DNA of 64,000 nucleotides from Parendozoicomonas haliclonae (GCF_900174585.1 NZ_FWPT01000002.1:310001-374000), one strand, 5' to 3'. Positions 6,973 to 16,138 are shown, counted from the stretch's first letter. Numbers and translations are program-made. Notes: generated by a model not told the origin, from the letters alone.

Positions 6973-9171
6973 ATGTCTCTTCCCAAGCCTCGGAGCCTTT
7001 CTTTACTCGCTCTGGCCGTTATGTCGGCTTCAACAGCCTGGGCGGAGCAGCCTGTCCAGAACACCTCTGCGACCATGCTGAATCAGGTAACTGTTTCCGC
7101 AACCCGTACTGAAAAGCAGCTGAAAGATGTTGCTGGCGCTGTCTCTGTCATCGACAGCGCACAGATGGAAGATCAGATGGTACAGAACATTCGTGATCTG
7201 GTGCGCTATGAGCCGGGTGTTCAGGTTGGTGAAGGTTTTCGTGGTGGCATGAGTGGCTTCACTATCCGTGGTATGTCCGGCAATAACGTCAAGGTCGCTG
7301 TCGATGGCATGGATCTGCCACAAAGCTTCAGCATGGAAGGTGCCGGTAATGAATTTATCAGCGCAACCCGTAACTTTGTTGACCCGGAAGCTCTGAAAGC
7401 CGTTGAGATTGTTAAAGGCCCTGCATCCAGCCTCTACGGCAGCGATGCTATTGCCGGTATGGTCGCCTTTGAAACCAAAGATCCGGCTGACCTGCTGAAA
7501 TCATCAGGTGATGACAGTCATGCCTCTGTAAAAGCCGGTTATGCCAGTGTTAACGAAGGCTTTACCGAAACCATCAGTCTGGCTAACCGTTCCGGCAAGC
7601 TGGAAACCATGATGATTCACACCCGTCGGGATAACAAAGAGACCGACACCAATGGTGGTCGCAATGTGAAAGGCAGCGATCGCGGCCAGGCCAATCCATC
7701 CGAAAGCAGCCTCAACAGCCTGTTGACCAAAGCCCAATACCAGATTAACGACGACCATCGCATTGGTTTCACCGGTGAAGTCTTTGATGCTGTCACCGAT
7801 GTGGAATTCAAGACCGGCGGCATCATGGACATGATTTCCATTGATCCAACCGGTAAAGATACTGCCAAACGTTACCGTGTAGGCTTCGAGCACCAGTGGG
7901 AAGCTGATCTGGCTCTGTTTGATTCTCTGGACTGGCAGGTTGATCTGCAGCAGAGTGAAACCGAAATGGTGACCCATCAGCCACGCAGCAACGGGCACTA
8001 CCGTGAGAAAGTCTACAGCTACGAAGAGAAAGGTATTCAGCTGGGTGCTCAGTTCAACAAAGCCGTGACGTTTGCAGGCCTTGAGCACAATCTGGTTTAT
8101 GGTCTGAACGCCAGCCATTCCAAAGTTGATAACGACAGCTGGGAGTATCGCCCTACTGAAGGCAGCGATCCGATTGATAAGCGTTACGTGCCGGAAACAA
8201 CCGCGAAAAAGCTTGGTCTGTTCCTGCAGGATGATGTGCAGCTGACTGATCGCCTGAACATTACCGCCGGTATTCGTTACGACGAGTTCTCTTTTGACCC
8301 GGATGGCACAATGTTTGACAGCTCAGCTCCGGGGCAGAAAACAGACGCAACAAAAAGTGAAGGTGACAAGGTTACCGGCCGTATTGGCACGGTCTATAAA
8401 ATGACCGATACCCTGTCCGCATTTGCTCAGTTCAGCCAGGGCTTCAAGGCTCCTGATTACATGGACATGTATTACGGAACCAGCAAATCCGGCGCAGATA
8501 TTAAAGCCAACCCGGACCTGAAGCCTGAAGAGAGTAACTCTTTCGAGGTTGGTCTGCGTGGAAACTACCAGATGGGTAGCTTTGAAGTCGCCACCTTCAT
8601 CAACAAGTACAAAAACTTCATTCAGGAAGAAATCGTCGGTACCAACTCTGCCAACGGTAACGACATTGTCCAGAACATGAACGTCAGCAAGGTTGATATC
8701 AAAGGTATCGAACTGCGTGGTGATCTCTGGCTGGATGATGCCATCAATGCTCCGGAAGGCACCACACTGCGAGGCTCCCTGGCCTGGGCAGAAGGTGAAA
8801 ACAAAGACACTGGTGAAAACCTGAATTCCGTAGCACCACTGACTGCCGTTATTGGCCTCGGCTACGACGCTCCTTCTGATATCTGGGGTGGCGAAATGGC
8901 CTGGACACTGGTGAAAGGTAAAAGCGATTCCGATGTTGAAGGTATTACCGAAGATAACCAATTCAACCCGGCCGGTTACGGTACTGTTGATATGACCGCC
9001 TATTACAACGTCAGCGAAGATCTGACCCTGCGCGCCGGTCTGTTCAATATCACCGACAAGCAGTACTGGAACCTGAACGATGTTGATGGCCTGTCCGCTA
9101 CTAACAGTGGTCTGGATCGTTACGCAGAACCAGGCCGCAATGTTTCCGTCAGCATGAGTTACACCTTCTAA
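6973..9171 (+). CDS. TonB-dependent heme/hemoglobin receptor
   Basis: A 732-residue outer-membrane receptor: cleavable signal peptide (about residues 1-26, ending AWA), N-terminal TonB box/plug (TEKQLKDVAG; GPASSLYGSDAIAGMV) and a 22-strand barrel ending in an aromatic residue (SYTF). The heme-receptor pair appears as FKAP and NPDL around 500-525, variants of FRAP/NPNL. The loop between them has no histidine, although that is where the axial heme ligand sits in ShuA-type receptors. I chose the ATG at 6973 because it starts a proper signal peptide with an AGGA 10 nt upstream. It heads the hut operon and would import heme using TonB energy. Confidence 0.93.
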   Translation: MSLPKPRSLSLLALAVMSASTAWAEQPVQNTSATMLNQVTVSATRTEKQLKDVAGAVSVIDSAQMEDQMVQNIRDLVRYEPGVQVGEGFRGGMSGFTIRGMSGNNVKVAVDGMDLPQSFSMEGAGNEFISATRNFVDPEALKAVEIVKGPASSLYGSDAIAGMVAFETKDPADLLKSSGDDSHASVKAGYASVNEGFTETISLANRSGKLETMMIHTRRDNKETDTNGGRNVKGSDRGQANPSESSLNSLLTKAQYQINDDHRIGFTGEVFDAVTDVEFKTGGIMDMISIDPTGKDTAKRYRVGFEHQWEADLALFDSLDWQVDLQQSETEMVTHQPRSNGHYREKVYSYEEKGIQLGAQFNKAVTFAGLEHNLVYGLNASHSKVDNDSWEYRPTEGSDPIDKRYVPETTAKKLGLFLQDDVQLTDRLNITAGIRYDEFSFDPDGTMFDSSAPGQKTDATKSEGDKVTGRIGTVYKMTDTLSAFAQFSQGFKAPDYMDMYYGTSKSGADIKANPDLKPEESNSFEVGLRGNYQMGSFEVATFINKYKNFIQEEIVGTNSANGNDIVQNMNVSKVDIKGIELRGDLWLDDAINAPEGTTLRGSLAWAEGENKDTGENLNSVAPLTAVIGLGYDAPSDIWGGEMAWTLVKGKSDSDVEGITEDNQFNPAGYGTVDMTAYYNVSEDLTLRAGLFNITDKQYWNLNDVDGLSATNSGLDRYAEPGRNVSVSMSYTF

Positions 9172-9184
9172 AATCCTTTTTTCT

Positions 9185-9225
9185 GAAATGTCCGGGCTTG
9201 TGTGTGAGCCTGGGCATTTCTGTTT
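9185..9225 (+). terminator. Hairpin between receptor and hutW (partial terminator)
   Basis: A 14-bp stem with two G-U pairs (9185-9198 with 9207-9220) closes an 8-nt TGTGTGTG loop and is followed by TGTTTG. It ends 11 nt before the hutW start. It probably gives partial termination or 3'-end protection, lowering hutWX expression relative to the receptor. Confidence 0.6.
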
Positions 9226-9231
9226 GAGACG

Positions 9232-10602
9232 ATGACCACTATGATTCTTGATACCGACCTGACCGGACTTCACTGCCCCGATCCTCTGCGTCATGCCTTT
9301 GCCGCCAAGACCAGCGCCCACGCCGGACGCTCCGCACTTGGCCACTTCGAGCCAGAGGATGCCCAGCGCCAGTGGAACAGCATTATGGAACAAGAGGCCA
9401 GCCCGCAAATGCGTCTGGCCTATTTTCATATTCCGTTCTGCCGTACTCACTGCTCTTACTGCGGCTTTTTCCAGAACGCCTCCAAGGTTGACGCAATCGA
9501 GAAGTATGTTGGCTATCTGGAACGTGAAATCGAGTTAACCGGCAAAGGCACTTATGTCCAGAGTCAGCCGATCAATGCCGTTTATTTTGGTGGTGGTACA
9601 CCAACCGACCTGACCGCCGATCAGATTCGTCGTCTGGGCAAAGCCATCAAGGCCCATTTGAACGTGGCTGACGATGTCGAGATGACTTTCGAGAGCCGCT
9701 TTAACGGTCTGGATGATGACAAGATCGCTGCCGCTATTGAAGTTGGCTTTAACCGTGTGTCTTTGGGTCTGCAGACCTTCGATACCTTTATTCGTCGCAA
9801 GATGAGCCGGATTGATACCAAAGAGTTTCTGCTCGAACGTCTGGATCACCTGTGCGCACAGGGCAATGTATCCACTGTCGTCGATCTGATCTATGGCCTG
9901 CCTTACCAGACCGTTGACCACTGGTTGGAAGATATCAATCTGATCAGCAACCAGACTGCCTCTCACGGCGTCGATCTGTATCAGCTGGTGATGATGGGCT
10001 TTACCCGTATGGCTCAGCAGGTGGAAAAAGGTTCTATGCCTGCTCCTGGAGACACCGCTTTCAAAGCCACCCTGTTCAAGCTGGGCGTTGAGAATATGAT
10101 CGCTAATGGCTGGGATCGCCTGAGCATCAGCCACTGGGGCCGTAAGAGCGCAGACGGCCGCATCCTGGAACGCAACATCTACAATCACCAGACCAAAGCG
10201 GGCAGCGAGATTATTCCGTTCGGCTGCGGTGGCGGCGGCAAGGTCAACGGCCACAGCGTTATGCTGCACCGCAACCTTGAGCCTTACTACGCCATGATCG
10301 ACGCAGGCAAAAAGCCAATGATGGCTATGATGCATGTGGATCCGGAGCTTGCCACAAACCGTGCACTGGGTGCGGCATTCGATCTGGGTCGTCTGAACTT
10401 CAATACCTTTGATACTGCCGCTGGCGCAGATATCTCCCGTCACTGTATGCCGCTGTTTGAAGCCTGGCAGAAGAACGGTCTGGCGGAACTGGATGAGCAC
10501 AACCTCAACCTGACTCTGGCCGGACAGTTCTGGAACGTCACTATGAACCAGGCTCTGAATAACTATCTTGACCGTTACCCTTTTGAGGATGTTGCTGCAT
10601 GA
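9232..10602 (+). CDS. hutW: Radical SAM heme-utilisation protein HutW (anaerobilin synthase family)
   Basis: A 456-residue radical SAM enzyme with the CX3CX2C cluster motif at Cys70, Cys74, Cys77 (FCRTHCSYCGF) and the GGGTPTDL glycine motif about 50 residues later, as in the HemN-like HutW/ChuW/PhuW group. ChuW, the studied member, opens the heme ring anaerobically by a radical methyl transfer, releasing iron as an anaerobilin. The ATG at 9232 is used; one at 9241 is possible. The stop overlaps the hutX start by four bases (ATGA), so the two are translationally coupled. It implies heme-iron extraction under low oxygen. Confidence 0.93.
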   Translation: MTTMILDTDLTGLHCPDPLRHAFAAKTSAHAGRSALGHFEPEDAQRQWNSIMEQEASPQMRLAYFHIPFCRTHCSYCGFFQNASKVDAIEKYVGYLEREIELTGKGTYVQSQPINAVYFGGGTPTDLTADQIRRLGKAIKAHLNVADDVEMTFESRFNGLDDDKIAAAIEVGFNRVSLGLQTFDTFIRRKMSRIDTKEFLLERLDHLCAQGNVSTVVDLIYGLPYQTVDHWLEDINLISNQTASHGVDLYQLVMMGFTRMAQQVEKGSMPAPGDTAFKATLFKLGVENMIANGWDRLSISHWGRKSADGRILERNIYNHQTKAGSEIIPFGCGGGGKVNGHSVMLHRNLEPYYAMIDAGKKPMMAMMHVDPELATNRALGAAFDLGRLNFNTFDTAAGADISRHCMPLFEAWQKNGLAELDEHNLNLTLAGQFWNVTMNQALNNYLDRYPFEDVAA

Positions 10603-11114
10603 ATAAAGACCTGAGAGAAAAAGTCCGCGAGCTGTTTGCTGCTGCGCCAGCCCGTACTCCAGCCGATGTTGCCAATGAGCTGCTGGCCAATGAAGCGGAT
10701 ATTATCCGTGCCATGCCGGAAGAGATGGTCACCATTCTGGATAATGTTGATCTGGTGGATGTTTACACTCACCTGCGCGAATGGGGCGATGTCCTGATCG
10801 TTATGGATGTGGAAGGTTCCATTTTTGAAATGGTTACCCCATTCCCGAAAGGTGGCTTCAAGTTTGGCTACTACAACATGAGCGACAGCCGCACCATTCT
10901 GAAGGGCCACCTGAAGATGGACGGTATCGGTACTATTGCTCTGGTTTCCAAGCCCTTCCACGGTGTGGAAACCAAGTCTGTGCAGTTCTTCAGCCCGGCA
11001 GGCCGTCCGGTGTTTAAGGTTTACCTGCGCCGCAACAAGGACAAGAGCTTCCTGGCTGATCAGCTGGCCAAGTTTGAAGATCTCAAGCAGCTGGCACTGG
11101 CAAACGAAGAATGA
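10599..11114 (+). CDS. hutX: Cytosolic heme carrier HutX
   Basis: A 171-residue protein of the HutX/ChuX family, small cytoplasmic heme carriers that hand heme to the degrading enzyme. Family-like features include the tryptophan/glycine block HLREWGDVL and the phenylalanine-rich region FPKGGFKFGYYN near 80-90. It overlaps hutW upstream and the reductase-like gene downstream by ATGA at both junctions, so all three are made in step. No HutZ-type heme oxygenase follows, unlike the Vibrio operon. Confidence 0.92.
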   Translation: MNKDLREKVRELFAAAPARTPADVANELLANEADIIRAMPEEMVTILDNVDLVDVYTHLREWGDVLIVMDVEGSIFEMVTPFPKGGFKFGYYNMSDSRTILKGHLKMDGIGTIALVSKPFHGVETKSVQFFSPAGRPVFKVYLRRNKDKSFLADQLAKFEDLKQLALANEE

Positions 11115-11926
11115 GCAAAGGCAAAGTCAGCATACTCGGCTGTGGCCGCGTAGGTGTGACTCTTGGCAGGGAGCTGGCGCAAGCCGGCTTCTCTGTTATG
11201 GGCTCCACTACCAGCCAGAAACGCTTTGCCGAACTCGAAGAGGCCGGTATTACTCCGGTTGAACTATCACTATCGCCTGCATTCACCGGCAACCCGGACG
11301 ACATTCGTCGCTTCCTGAACGTCGATGTTCTGGTAGTGGCCATGGCTCCAACCGGTACAGAAGTCTTTACCTATGAAGATCAGCTAAGGGCTGCCTCAGA
11401 AGCTGCCGCTGAAGCCGGCATCAAACAGGTGATCTTCACCGGTGCCACCTTTATCTACCCGTCCAACAACTGCGAAGTGCGGGAAGATGATGTTGATCCG
11501 GATAACTGTTCCTTTATGGGAACAGACTGGTTGAAGATCGAACAGGCCATTGCCTCTGGTGCACCGGAACGCACGACCATTCTGCGTCTGGCAGGGTTGA
11601 TGGGTGAAGGTCACAATCCAGCCCATTACTTCTCTGGTCGGCCGATGGCTGGTGCCAATGACCCAGTCAATATGATCCATCAGGATGATGTTGCGGGTGT
11701 GATTCATGCCGTGATTGATCAAGGTATTGTCGGTGAAGTGTTTAATGTTGCGGCACCGGAACATCCGAGCCGTCGTGACTTTTACATGATGGCCAGTGAA
11801 AAAGCCGGCGTTGCGCCACCGCTTTTTGAAGAGGACGCCAGACCTTACCGCCTGGTGAACTGCGATAAGCTGAATACACGTCTGGGTTACACCTTCCGTT
11901 ACCCAGATCCGCTGACAGCAGTTTAA
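11111..11926 (+). CDS. NAD(P)-binding Rossmann-fold reductase/epimerase in the hut operon
   Basis: A 271-residue extended SDR/epimerase-like protein: the N-terminal GCGRVG loop (residues 10-15) is the dinucleotide-binding glycine motif, and VLVVAMAP and VIFTGATFIY follow at the expected strand positions. The classical YxxxK is not obvious (the region has FMGTDWLKIE). The start overlaps the end of hutX by ATGA, so it belongs to the heme operon. In E. coli O157 the third gene, chuY, encodes an NADPH-dependent anaerobilin reductase with a related fold; this protein sits in the same place but is longer. A similar role is inference; a sugar epimerase is the alternative. Confidence 0.8.
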   Translation: MSKGKVSILGCGRVGVTLGRELAQAGFSVMGSTTSQKRFAELEEAGITPVELSLSPAFTGNPDDIRRFLNVDVLVVAMAPTGTEVFTYEDQLRAASEAAAEAGIKQVIFTGATFIYPSNNCEVREDDVDPDNCSFMGTDWLKIEQAIASGAPERTTILRLAGLMGEGHNPAHYFSGRPMAGANDPVNMIHQDDVAGVIHAVIDQGIVGEVFNVAAPEHPSRRDFYMMASEKAGVAPPLFEEDARPYRLVNCDKLNTRLGYTFRYPDPLTAV

Positions 11927-11962
11927 TCCCTGCGAACCAACAAGACGCCCAGCTGCTGGTGA

Positions 11963-13261
11963 TTACGCGCGATCGACCTGCAGACTTTCCAGCAGCTGGT
12001 ACGCCTTGTCGCCCCGCCCACTGGCCAGATGTTCAAGATAGATTCGGGTGAGTTTCACATACGCATCACGGTTAGTCTGGCTGGCAAAGGTTTTCACCAG
12101 CTGGTAGGCAAACCCGGTGTAGGTGTGTTGATTATTCAGTGATGCATTCGATGACGAAGTGGCGGTACGGGAACTCTGTTCAAGATTCCACAGCATACGC
12201 TTGGCCAGCCACTTCAGTTTCTCAATATTGTCGGCAAGAAAATCAAGGGATGGATCAAACATCCCCTCCAGCATCTCTTTCTCATTACACCATCCACTAG
12301 AGGCGCCTTTGCGCTTTACCAGAATCTGATTCACTGGACGAGCTACGACCGCCCCACTGATAGCCTCCCGAATAGCATCAATAGCGGAGAGTAATGCAAA
12401 AGAATCTTTGCGACTGATAGCTTCCACCAGCTTGTTCACCAGATCCCTGACCAGCTTTTCATTGTTCGCCACTGGATCAACAGGAAACAGCACTCCGGGC
12501 AGTGCCGGATGCTCCACAAAACTCCAGGCTTCCAGCGGTGCAGGAGCAATAGTCTTGCGGGCCTGATCTGGTATGCGACAGAGAAGTAATATATTTAAAG
12601 GCACATCACGTATTGTGGGATTGGGGTGATCCCACAAGTTTGCAAAGGCTTCGGCATCCTCATGAGTGCAGACCGTGGTATCGGCCGCGATGCTGGCCAG
12701 ATCATCAGCCGTCAGCTCATCCATCTTTACCAGCTGATCTCCTGTAGCTGCGTCTTTTGCTCTTTTGCTGGCGCACTCTTCATGATCATCTCTTATCTCT
12801 GGTGCCGGACGTTTACGTTTTGCCCGATCATCCAGATTGCCGGAAGGCATTCCGCCGACCATTTCGTAAGCATCCGTCATATGATATTGCAGCTTGCTGA
12901 ATGCATGGGAGAGCACTGTCGTTACATTGGTACGCCGGAATACTTCCGCCATGCCCGGTGGAATATCCATACCGCAGACAAACTCAATCAGTTCACTCTT
13001 CAGACGTGTGGCTTCACTGGGGCGCTGGGAAGCCTTGAGGCTGCTGTTTTTTTTGCTTATGGCGACCTGACGGTCTTGAAGCGGTTTATCTTGAGCCGCA
13101 CGGGGGAAGGCTCCCGCCGTTAAAGGCAAAGTGGACAGCACAGGATGTTCGTTATGGATGCATTTATCCAGCCCGAGCCCACACCGGTCACACGTCTGAG
13201 AAGGTAAGGGTAAAGAGGGCCAGGAGTAGTTACCGGTGTTGGCAGGTCGTTGAGCGGCCAT
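11963..13261 (-). CDS. Unknown protein with zinc-like cluster and nuclear-localisation-like motif
   Basis: About 432 residues, no family recognised. Visible features: a possible metal-binding cluster near the N-terminus (Cys24, Cys27, Cys34, His36, His39), a basic pair KRKR (148-151) and KRAK (166-169) spaced like a bipartite nuclear localisation signal, and a helical C-terminal half. No signal peptide or membrane segment. Three in-frame ATGs compete; the third, at 13261, has AGGG 9 nt upstream and is preferred over 13270. The gene converges on the hut operon with 36 bp between. Such proteins could be host-directed effectors, but nothing here proves secretion. Confidence 0.75.
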   Translation of the reverse strand: MAAQRPANTGNYSWPSLPLPSQTCDRCGLGLDKCIHNEHPVLSTLPLTAGAFPRAAQDKPLQDRQVAISKKNSSLKASQRPSEATRLKSELIEFVCGMDIPPGMAEVFRRTNVTTVLSHAFSKLQYHMTDAYEMVGGMPSGNLDDRAKRKRPAPEIRDDHEECASKRAKDAATGDQLVKMDELTADDLASIAADTTVCTHEDAEAFANLWDHPNPTIRDVPLNILLLCRIPDQARKTIAPAPLEAWSFVEHPALPGVLFPVDPVANNEKLVRDLVNKLVEAISRKDSFALLSAIDAIREAISGAVVARPVNQILVKRKGASSGWCNEKEMLEGMFDPSLDFLADNIEKLKWLAKRMLWNLEQSSRTATSSSNASLNNQHTYTGFAYQLVKTFASQTNRDAYVKLTRIYLEHLASGRGDKAYQLLESLQVDRA

Positions 13262-13434
13262 AGACATCATCCCTAATATGCTGTTCGTCCCCGATTCTGA
13301 GTCGCATTAGCGCAGGTCGTTCACCATCGCAGCTCCATTAGAAAGGATCGCCAACCTGAATGTTGACCTCTCTGACGCCCGCCTGTCCGTGGTACACTCC
13401 CGCTGACCGGGGATAAGTTGCGGCAAGATGCGCA

Positions 13435-13815
13435 ATGCAAGACAAACAATATTTAAAACGAATTCTTTATCTGGCAGCAGGGATTCTTAGCCTGGTCGCC
13501 GGCATTATTGGCATTGTGTTGCCATTGGTGCCGACAACACCTTTTACTCTGCTGTCTGCCTGGTGCTTTGCCCGCTCCAGCAAGAGCTTCCATACCTGGC
13601 TGATTACCCATCCCCGGTTTGGCAAAATTATTTCCGATTGGGAAACCCATCGCGGTATGACGGCGGCCAATAAAAAGCGTGCCTACTTTCTGATTGTGCT
13701 GACCTTTTCCATCAGCATTGCCGTTGTTGGCCCAATCTGGCTGAAAGTCATGCTGGCAGTGATGTGTTGTGGGCTACTCTGGAACATCCATCGCATGAAC
13801 ACCACGCAGGAATAA
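13435..13815 (+). CDS. DUF454 family inner-membrane protein (YbaN-like)
   Basis: A 126-residue membrane protein with hydrophobic segments at about 10-45 (LSLVAGIIGIVLPLVPTTPF) and 80-115 and the family signature CFARSSKSFHTWLITHPRFG followed by DWETHRGM. These are diagnostic of DUF454/YbaN, whose function is unknown. The ATG at 13435 has only a weak Shine-Dalgarno. It is followed 8 bp later by the HAD phosphatase, so the two are probably cotranscribed. Confidence 0.9.
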   Translation: MQDKQYLKRILYLAAGILSLVAGIIGIVLPLVPTTPFTLLSAWCFARSSKSFHTWLITHPRFGKIISDWETHRGMTAANKKRAYFLIVLTFSISIAVVGPIWLKVMLAVMCCGLLWNIHRMNTTQE

Positions 13816-13823
13816 CCGCATTT

Positions 13824-14474
13824 ATGGGCAATCGTGTGCAAGCCGTACTGCTGGATATGGACGGTACCCTGTTCGACTCCGAAGCCTTCTATAAACGGCT
13901 TTGGCAGGATACTGCCCGGGATTTTGGTATAGACCTGAATGATCGGGTTTATAAGCAGTTTCTGGGAGCGCCCTACTCCGTCTGCAAACAACTGATTAAA
14001 GATCTGGGCGGAGAAAGCTTTAGTCTTGATGACTTCCTGCAAGCTATGAGCAAACAGGAAAGTGGGCATATTCCTGCCCTGAAGCCCGGTGCTGAAGAAC
14101 TGCTGATCTGGCTGAAACAGTTAAATATACCGCTGGCTCTGGTCACCTCCGCCGAACATATCAAAATCCATAAGAACTTTGCGCCCCACCCTCAGCTTCA
14201 GGTTTTTGATGTAATTGTGGCCTTTGAAGATGTTGATCAGGCCAAACCCCACCCCGAGCCCTATTTGCTCGCCTGTAAAAAATTGGGTGTCTCGCCGGAA
14301 AATGCGCTCGCCGTAGAAGACTCCAATGCCGGAGCTCTGTCTGCTCTGGAGGCCGGTTGCCAGACCCTGATGGTTCCCGATGTTCTGGCTGTTGATGGGC
14401 AGATTCAAAGCCAGCTGGCGGCAGTACTCGACTCTCTGCATGCCCTGCCTAACTGGCTTAGGGATCGGCTCTGA
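13824..14474 (+). CDS. HAD superfamily hydrolase, subfamily IA
   Basis: A 216-residue phosphatase or phosphomutase-like enzyme: motif I DMDGTLFDSE (from about residue 11) with the nucleophile Asp and acid/base Asp, motif II Thr/Ser in LVTSAEH, and motifs III/IV in KPHPEPY and VEDSNAG. The helical cap inserted after motif I places it in the beta-phosphoglucomutase/YqaB/GPH group; the substrate cannot be told. I chose the ATG at 13824 because the sequence before it is not conserved-looking and AGGA lies about 11 nt upstream. Confidence 0.9.
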   Translation: MGNRVQAVLLDMDGTLFDSEAFYKRLWQDTARDFGIDLNDRVYKQFLGAPYSVCKQLIKDLGGESFSLDDFLQAMSKQESGHIPALKPGAEELLIWLKQLNIPLALVTSAEHIKIHKNFAPHPQLQVFDVIVAFEDVDQAKPHPEPYLLACKKLGVSPENALAVEDSNAGALSALEAGCQTLMVPDVLAVDGQIQSQLAAVLDSLHALPNWLRDRL

Positions 14475-14560
14475 GAGCTTAGCCAGACTGACATATCTGT
14501 CAGGCACTGCTTTTCGTCCCTGTAGTCCAATGGCTTTGACCATTGCGCGGGGCGAAAGCC

Positions 14561-16138
14561 ATGGATACCACATACTCTCCTTATCAATCTTCAAGAAGCT
14601 TTGGATCTTCAGGCTCTCGCGCAACCAGCTTTCGCGCAACAAACCAGCCGGATCGTCGTCACCGGCAGACACTGAGAAAAGACTTCTCTCAACCTCGTCA
14701 TATGCCTTATGGGCGACCAGAACAGGCCTCAAGTCATCAAGAAAGGCCAAGTCACAGAGAACGAGACGTTTCATCATTAGCAGAGCAGCTGGAACAGTTC
14801 ACCCTGCCAGCCACAAGTCACCAACAGAAACAGTTGCTGACGGCCATTCAGTCACCGGATACCTTTGCCCGCCTGCCTACCAACCTTCGGCTGCGAACAC
14901 TGTGCACCATCTATCTGCACGCCACTGAACAGAAAGACCGGGATATGCTCGGTGCGTTTATTGACCACATTACTCCGGATGATCTGCAACGTATTTTTAC
15001 CAGCCGTGGCGATGATCTTCCTTTGCAGTGCTGGGCGCTTTGGTTGAATGCCTCCATGGTACTGTTCCAGCATTCGGCACGGGATTTAATGGCGCTGCAC
15101 ACTGGCTACAGAGAGGTTTATAAATTGTCCGCAGCCCCCGGTGAAGAGTTGGTTCAAACTGACCATCGCTCTCGCTGCCGCACCATTAGCCTTTATCGTT
15201 CCTGCCGTCAGTTTCCGGAAGGGATAAAAGAAGTCGAATTACTTATCCAATGGATTATTGCCGCCGAGTGCTCCGATGATTATCGAAACAGTCTGATGCT
15301 GGAGTTAAAGCAGGAAGAAGCTCATCTTTATCTGGAGCTCGGTAACCCTCACCTTGCCATGCAGGCTATCCAGGCGGCAGAGCGACTGGAGAAAACCTTG
15401 AAGGTTTGCTCGGGAGTCTTGCCGGTTTTACGCTCTGAGGTGTTACGACGGGAGAGCCAAAACCCGGAGCTTTCGGATGATGAAAAACGCCAAAAGCTGC
15501 AACAAGCTCTGGAGCAGGTGCAACCGGACATCGAAACTTATGAAGGTTCCCGCACACAGGCCGCCCGTATTCTTAAAGCCCTGGGGCAGTTCAATGATGC
15601 CCTGGTCGTACTGGAGGGTGGCGGTGATAACAATGAGTTCCGGCAGCGCCTGCAAGCCATGTGTCTGGTCAAGGTGGGCCGCTATCAGGAAGCCTTTGAT
15701 ATTCTTGATGGGTTAATAAGAAGCAATGAAAACTTCTGCAAACTCTGGCATGAAATCGCCATCTGCTGCGAAGACTGGAGCAAGGAGAGCAGCGGAGAGT
15801 TTTCCGCTCAGAAAATGCAGAATGCGCTGACCTACTGTATTCATTCGATACGGCTCGACTCGAACTACGCCTCAACCTGGAGCACCTTAGGTCATATTCT
15901 CAAAGACCTGAAAGATTATCGGATTAACTGGCACCAGATTCGGCGCACACTTCCCGATGAGTTAAAAGACTGCCAGTCTCTGGATACAGCCGCAGAGCAG
16001 GCGTTCCGGCAGGCAGACAAACGCAAGCCTGAACGGGTGAGCAATAGCATGGGGGATTCATTGGCCAATTCCATTCACGGTTCGCTCCACGCTTCACTTA
16101 ACACTTCATTCCGACGTATGAGGGATCAACAGCAATAA
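14561..16138 (+). CDS. Unknown TPR-like repeat protein with Ser/Arg-rich N-terminus
   Basis: About 525 residues. Residues 1-70 are low-complexity, rich in Ser, Arg and Gln, without a Sec signal. From about 75 the protein is helical, and from about 225 it has degenerate TPR-like helix pairs (EAHLYLELGNPHLAMQAIQA, ILKALGQFNDALVVLEGG, VKVGRYQEAFDILDGL, ASTWSTLGHILKDL). The last 40 residues contain short serine-rich repeats (SLANSIHGSLHASLNTS). TPRs mediate protein contacts. The ATG at 14561 is preferred over a TTG at 14543. A polar Ser-rich N-terminus is compatible with type III secretion, but that is inference. Confidence 0.75.
   Translation: MDTTYSPYQSSRSFGSSGSRATSFRATNQPDRRHRQTLRKDFSQPRHMPYGRPEQASSHQERPSHRERDVSSLAEQLEQFTLPATSHQQKQLLTAIQSPDTFARLPTNLRLRTLCTIYLHATEQKDRDMLGAFIDHITPDDLQRIFTSRGDDLPLQCWALWLNASMVLFQHSARDLMALHTGYREVYKLSAAPGEELVQTDHRSRCRTISLYRSCRQFPEGIKEVELLIQWIIAAECSDDYRNSLMLELKQEEAHLYLELGNPHLAMQAIQAAERLEKTLKVCSGVLPVLRSEVLRRESQNPELSDDEKRQKLQQALEQVQPDIETYEGSRTQAARILKALGQFNDALVVLEGGGDNNEFRQRLQAMCLVKVGRYQEAFDILDGLIRSNENFCKLWHEIAICCEDWSKESSGEFSAQKMQNALTYCIHSIRLDSNYASTWSTLGHILKDLKDYRINWHQIRRTLPDELKDCQSLDTAAEQAFRQADKRKPERVSNSMGDSLANSIHGSLHASLNTSFRRMRDQQQ

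Noticed and set aside
8323-9450. 375-codon open frame opposite the heme receptor and hutW start
   Set aside because: It spans two genes on the opposite strand and has no recognisable feature.
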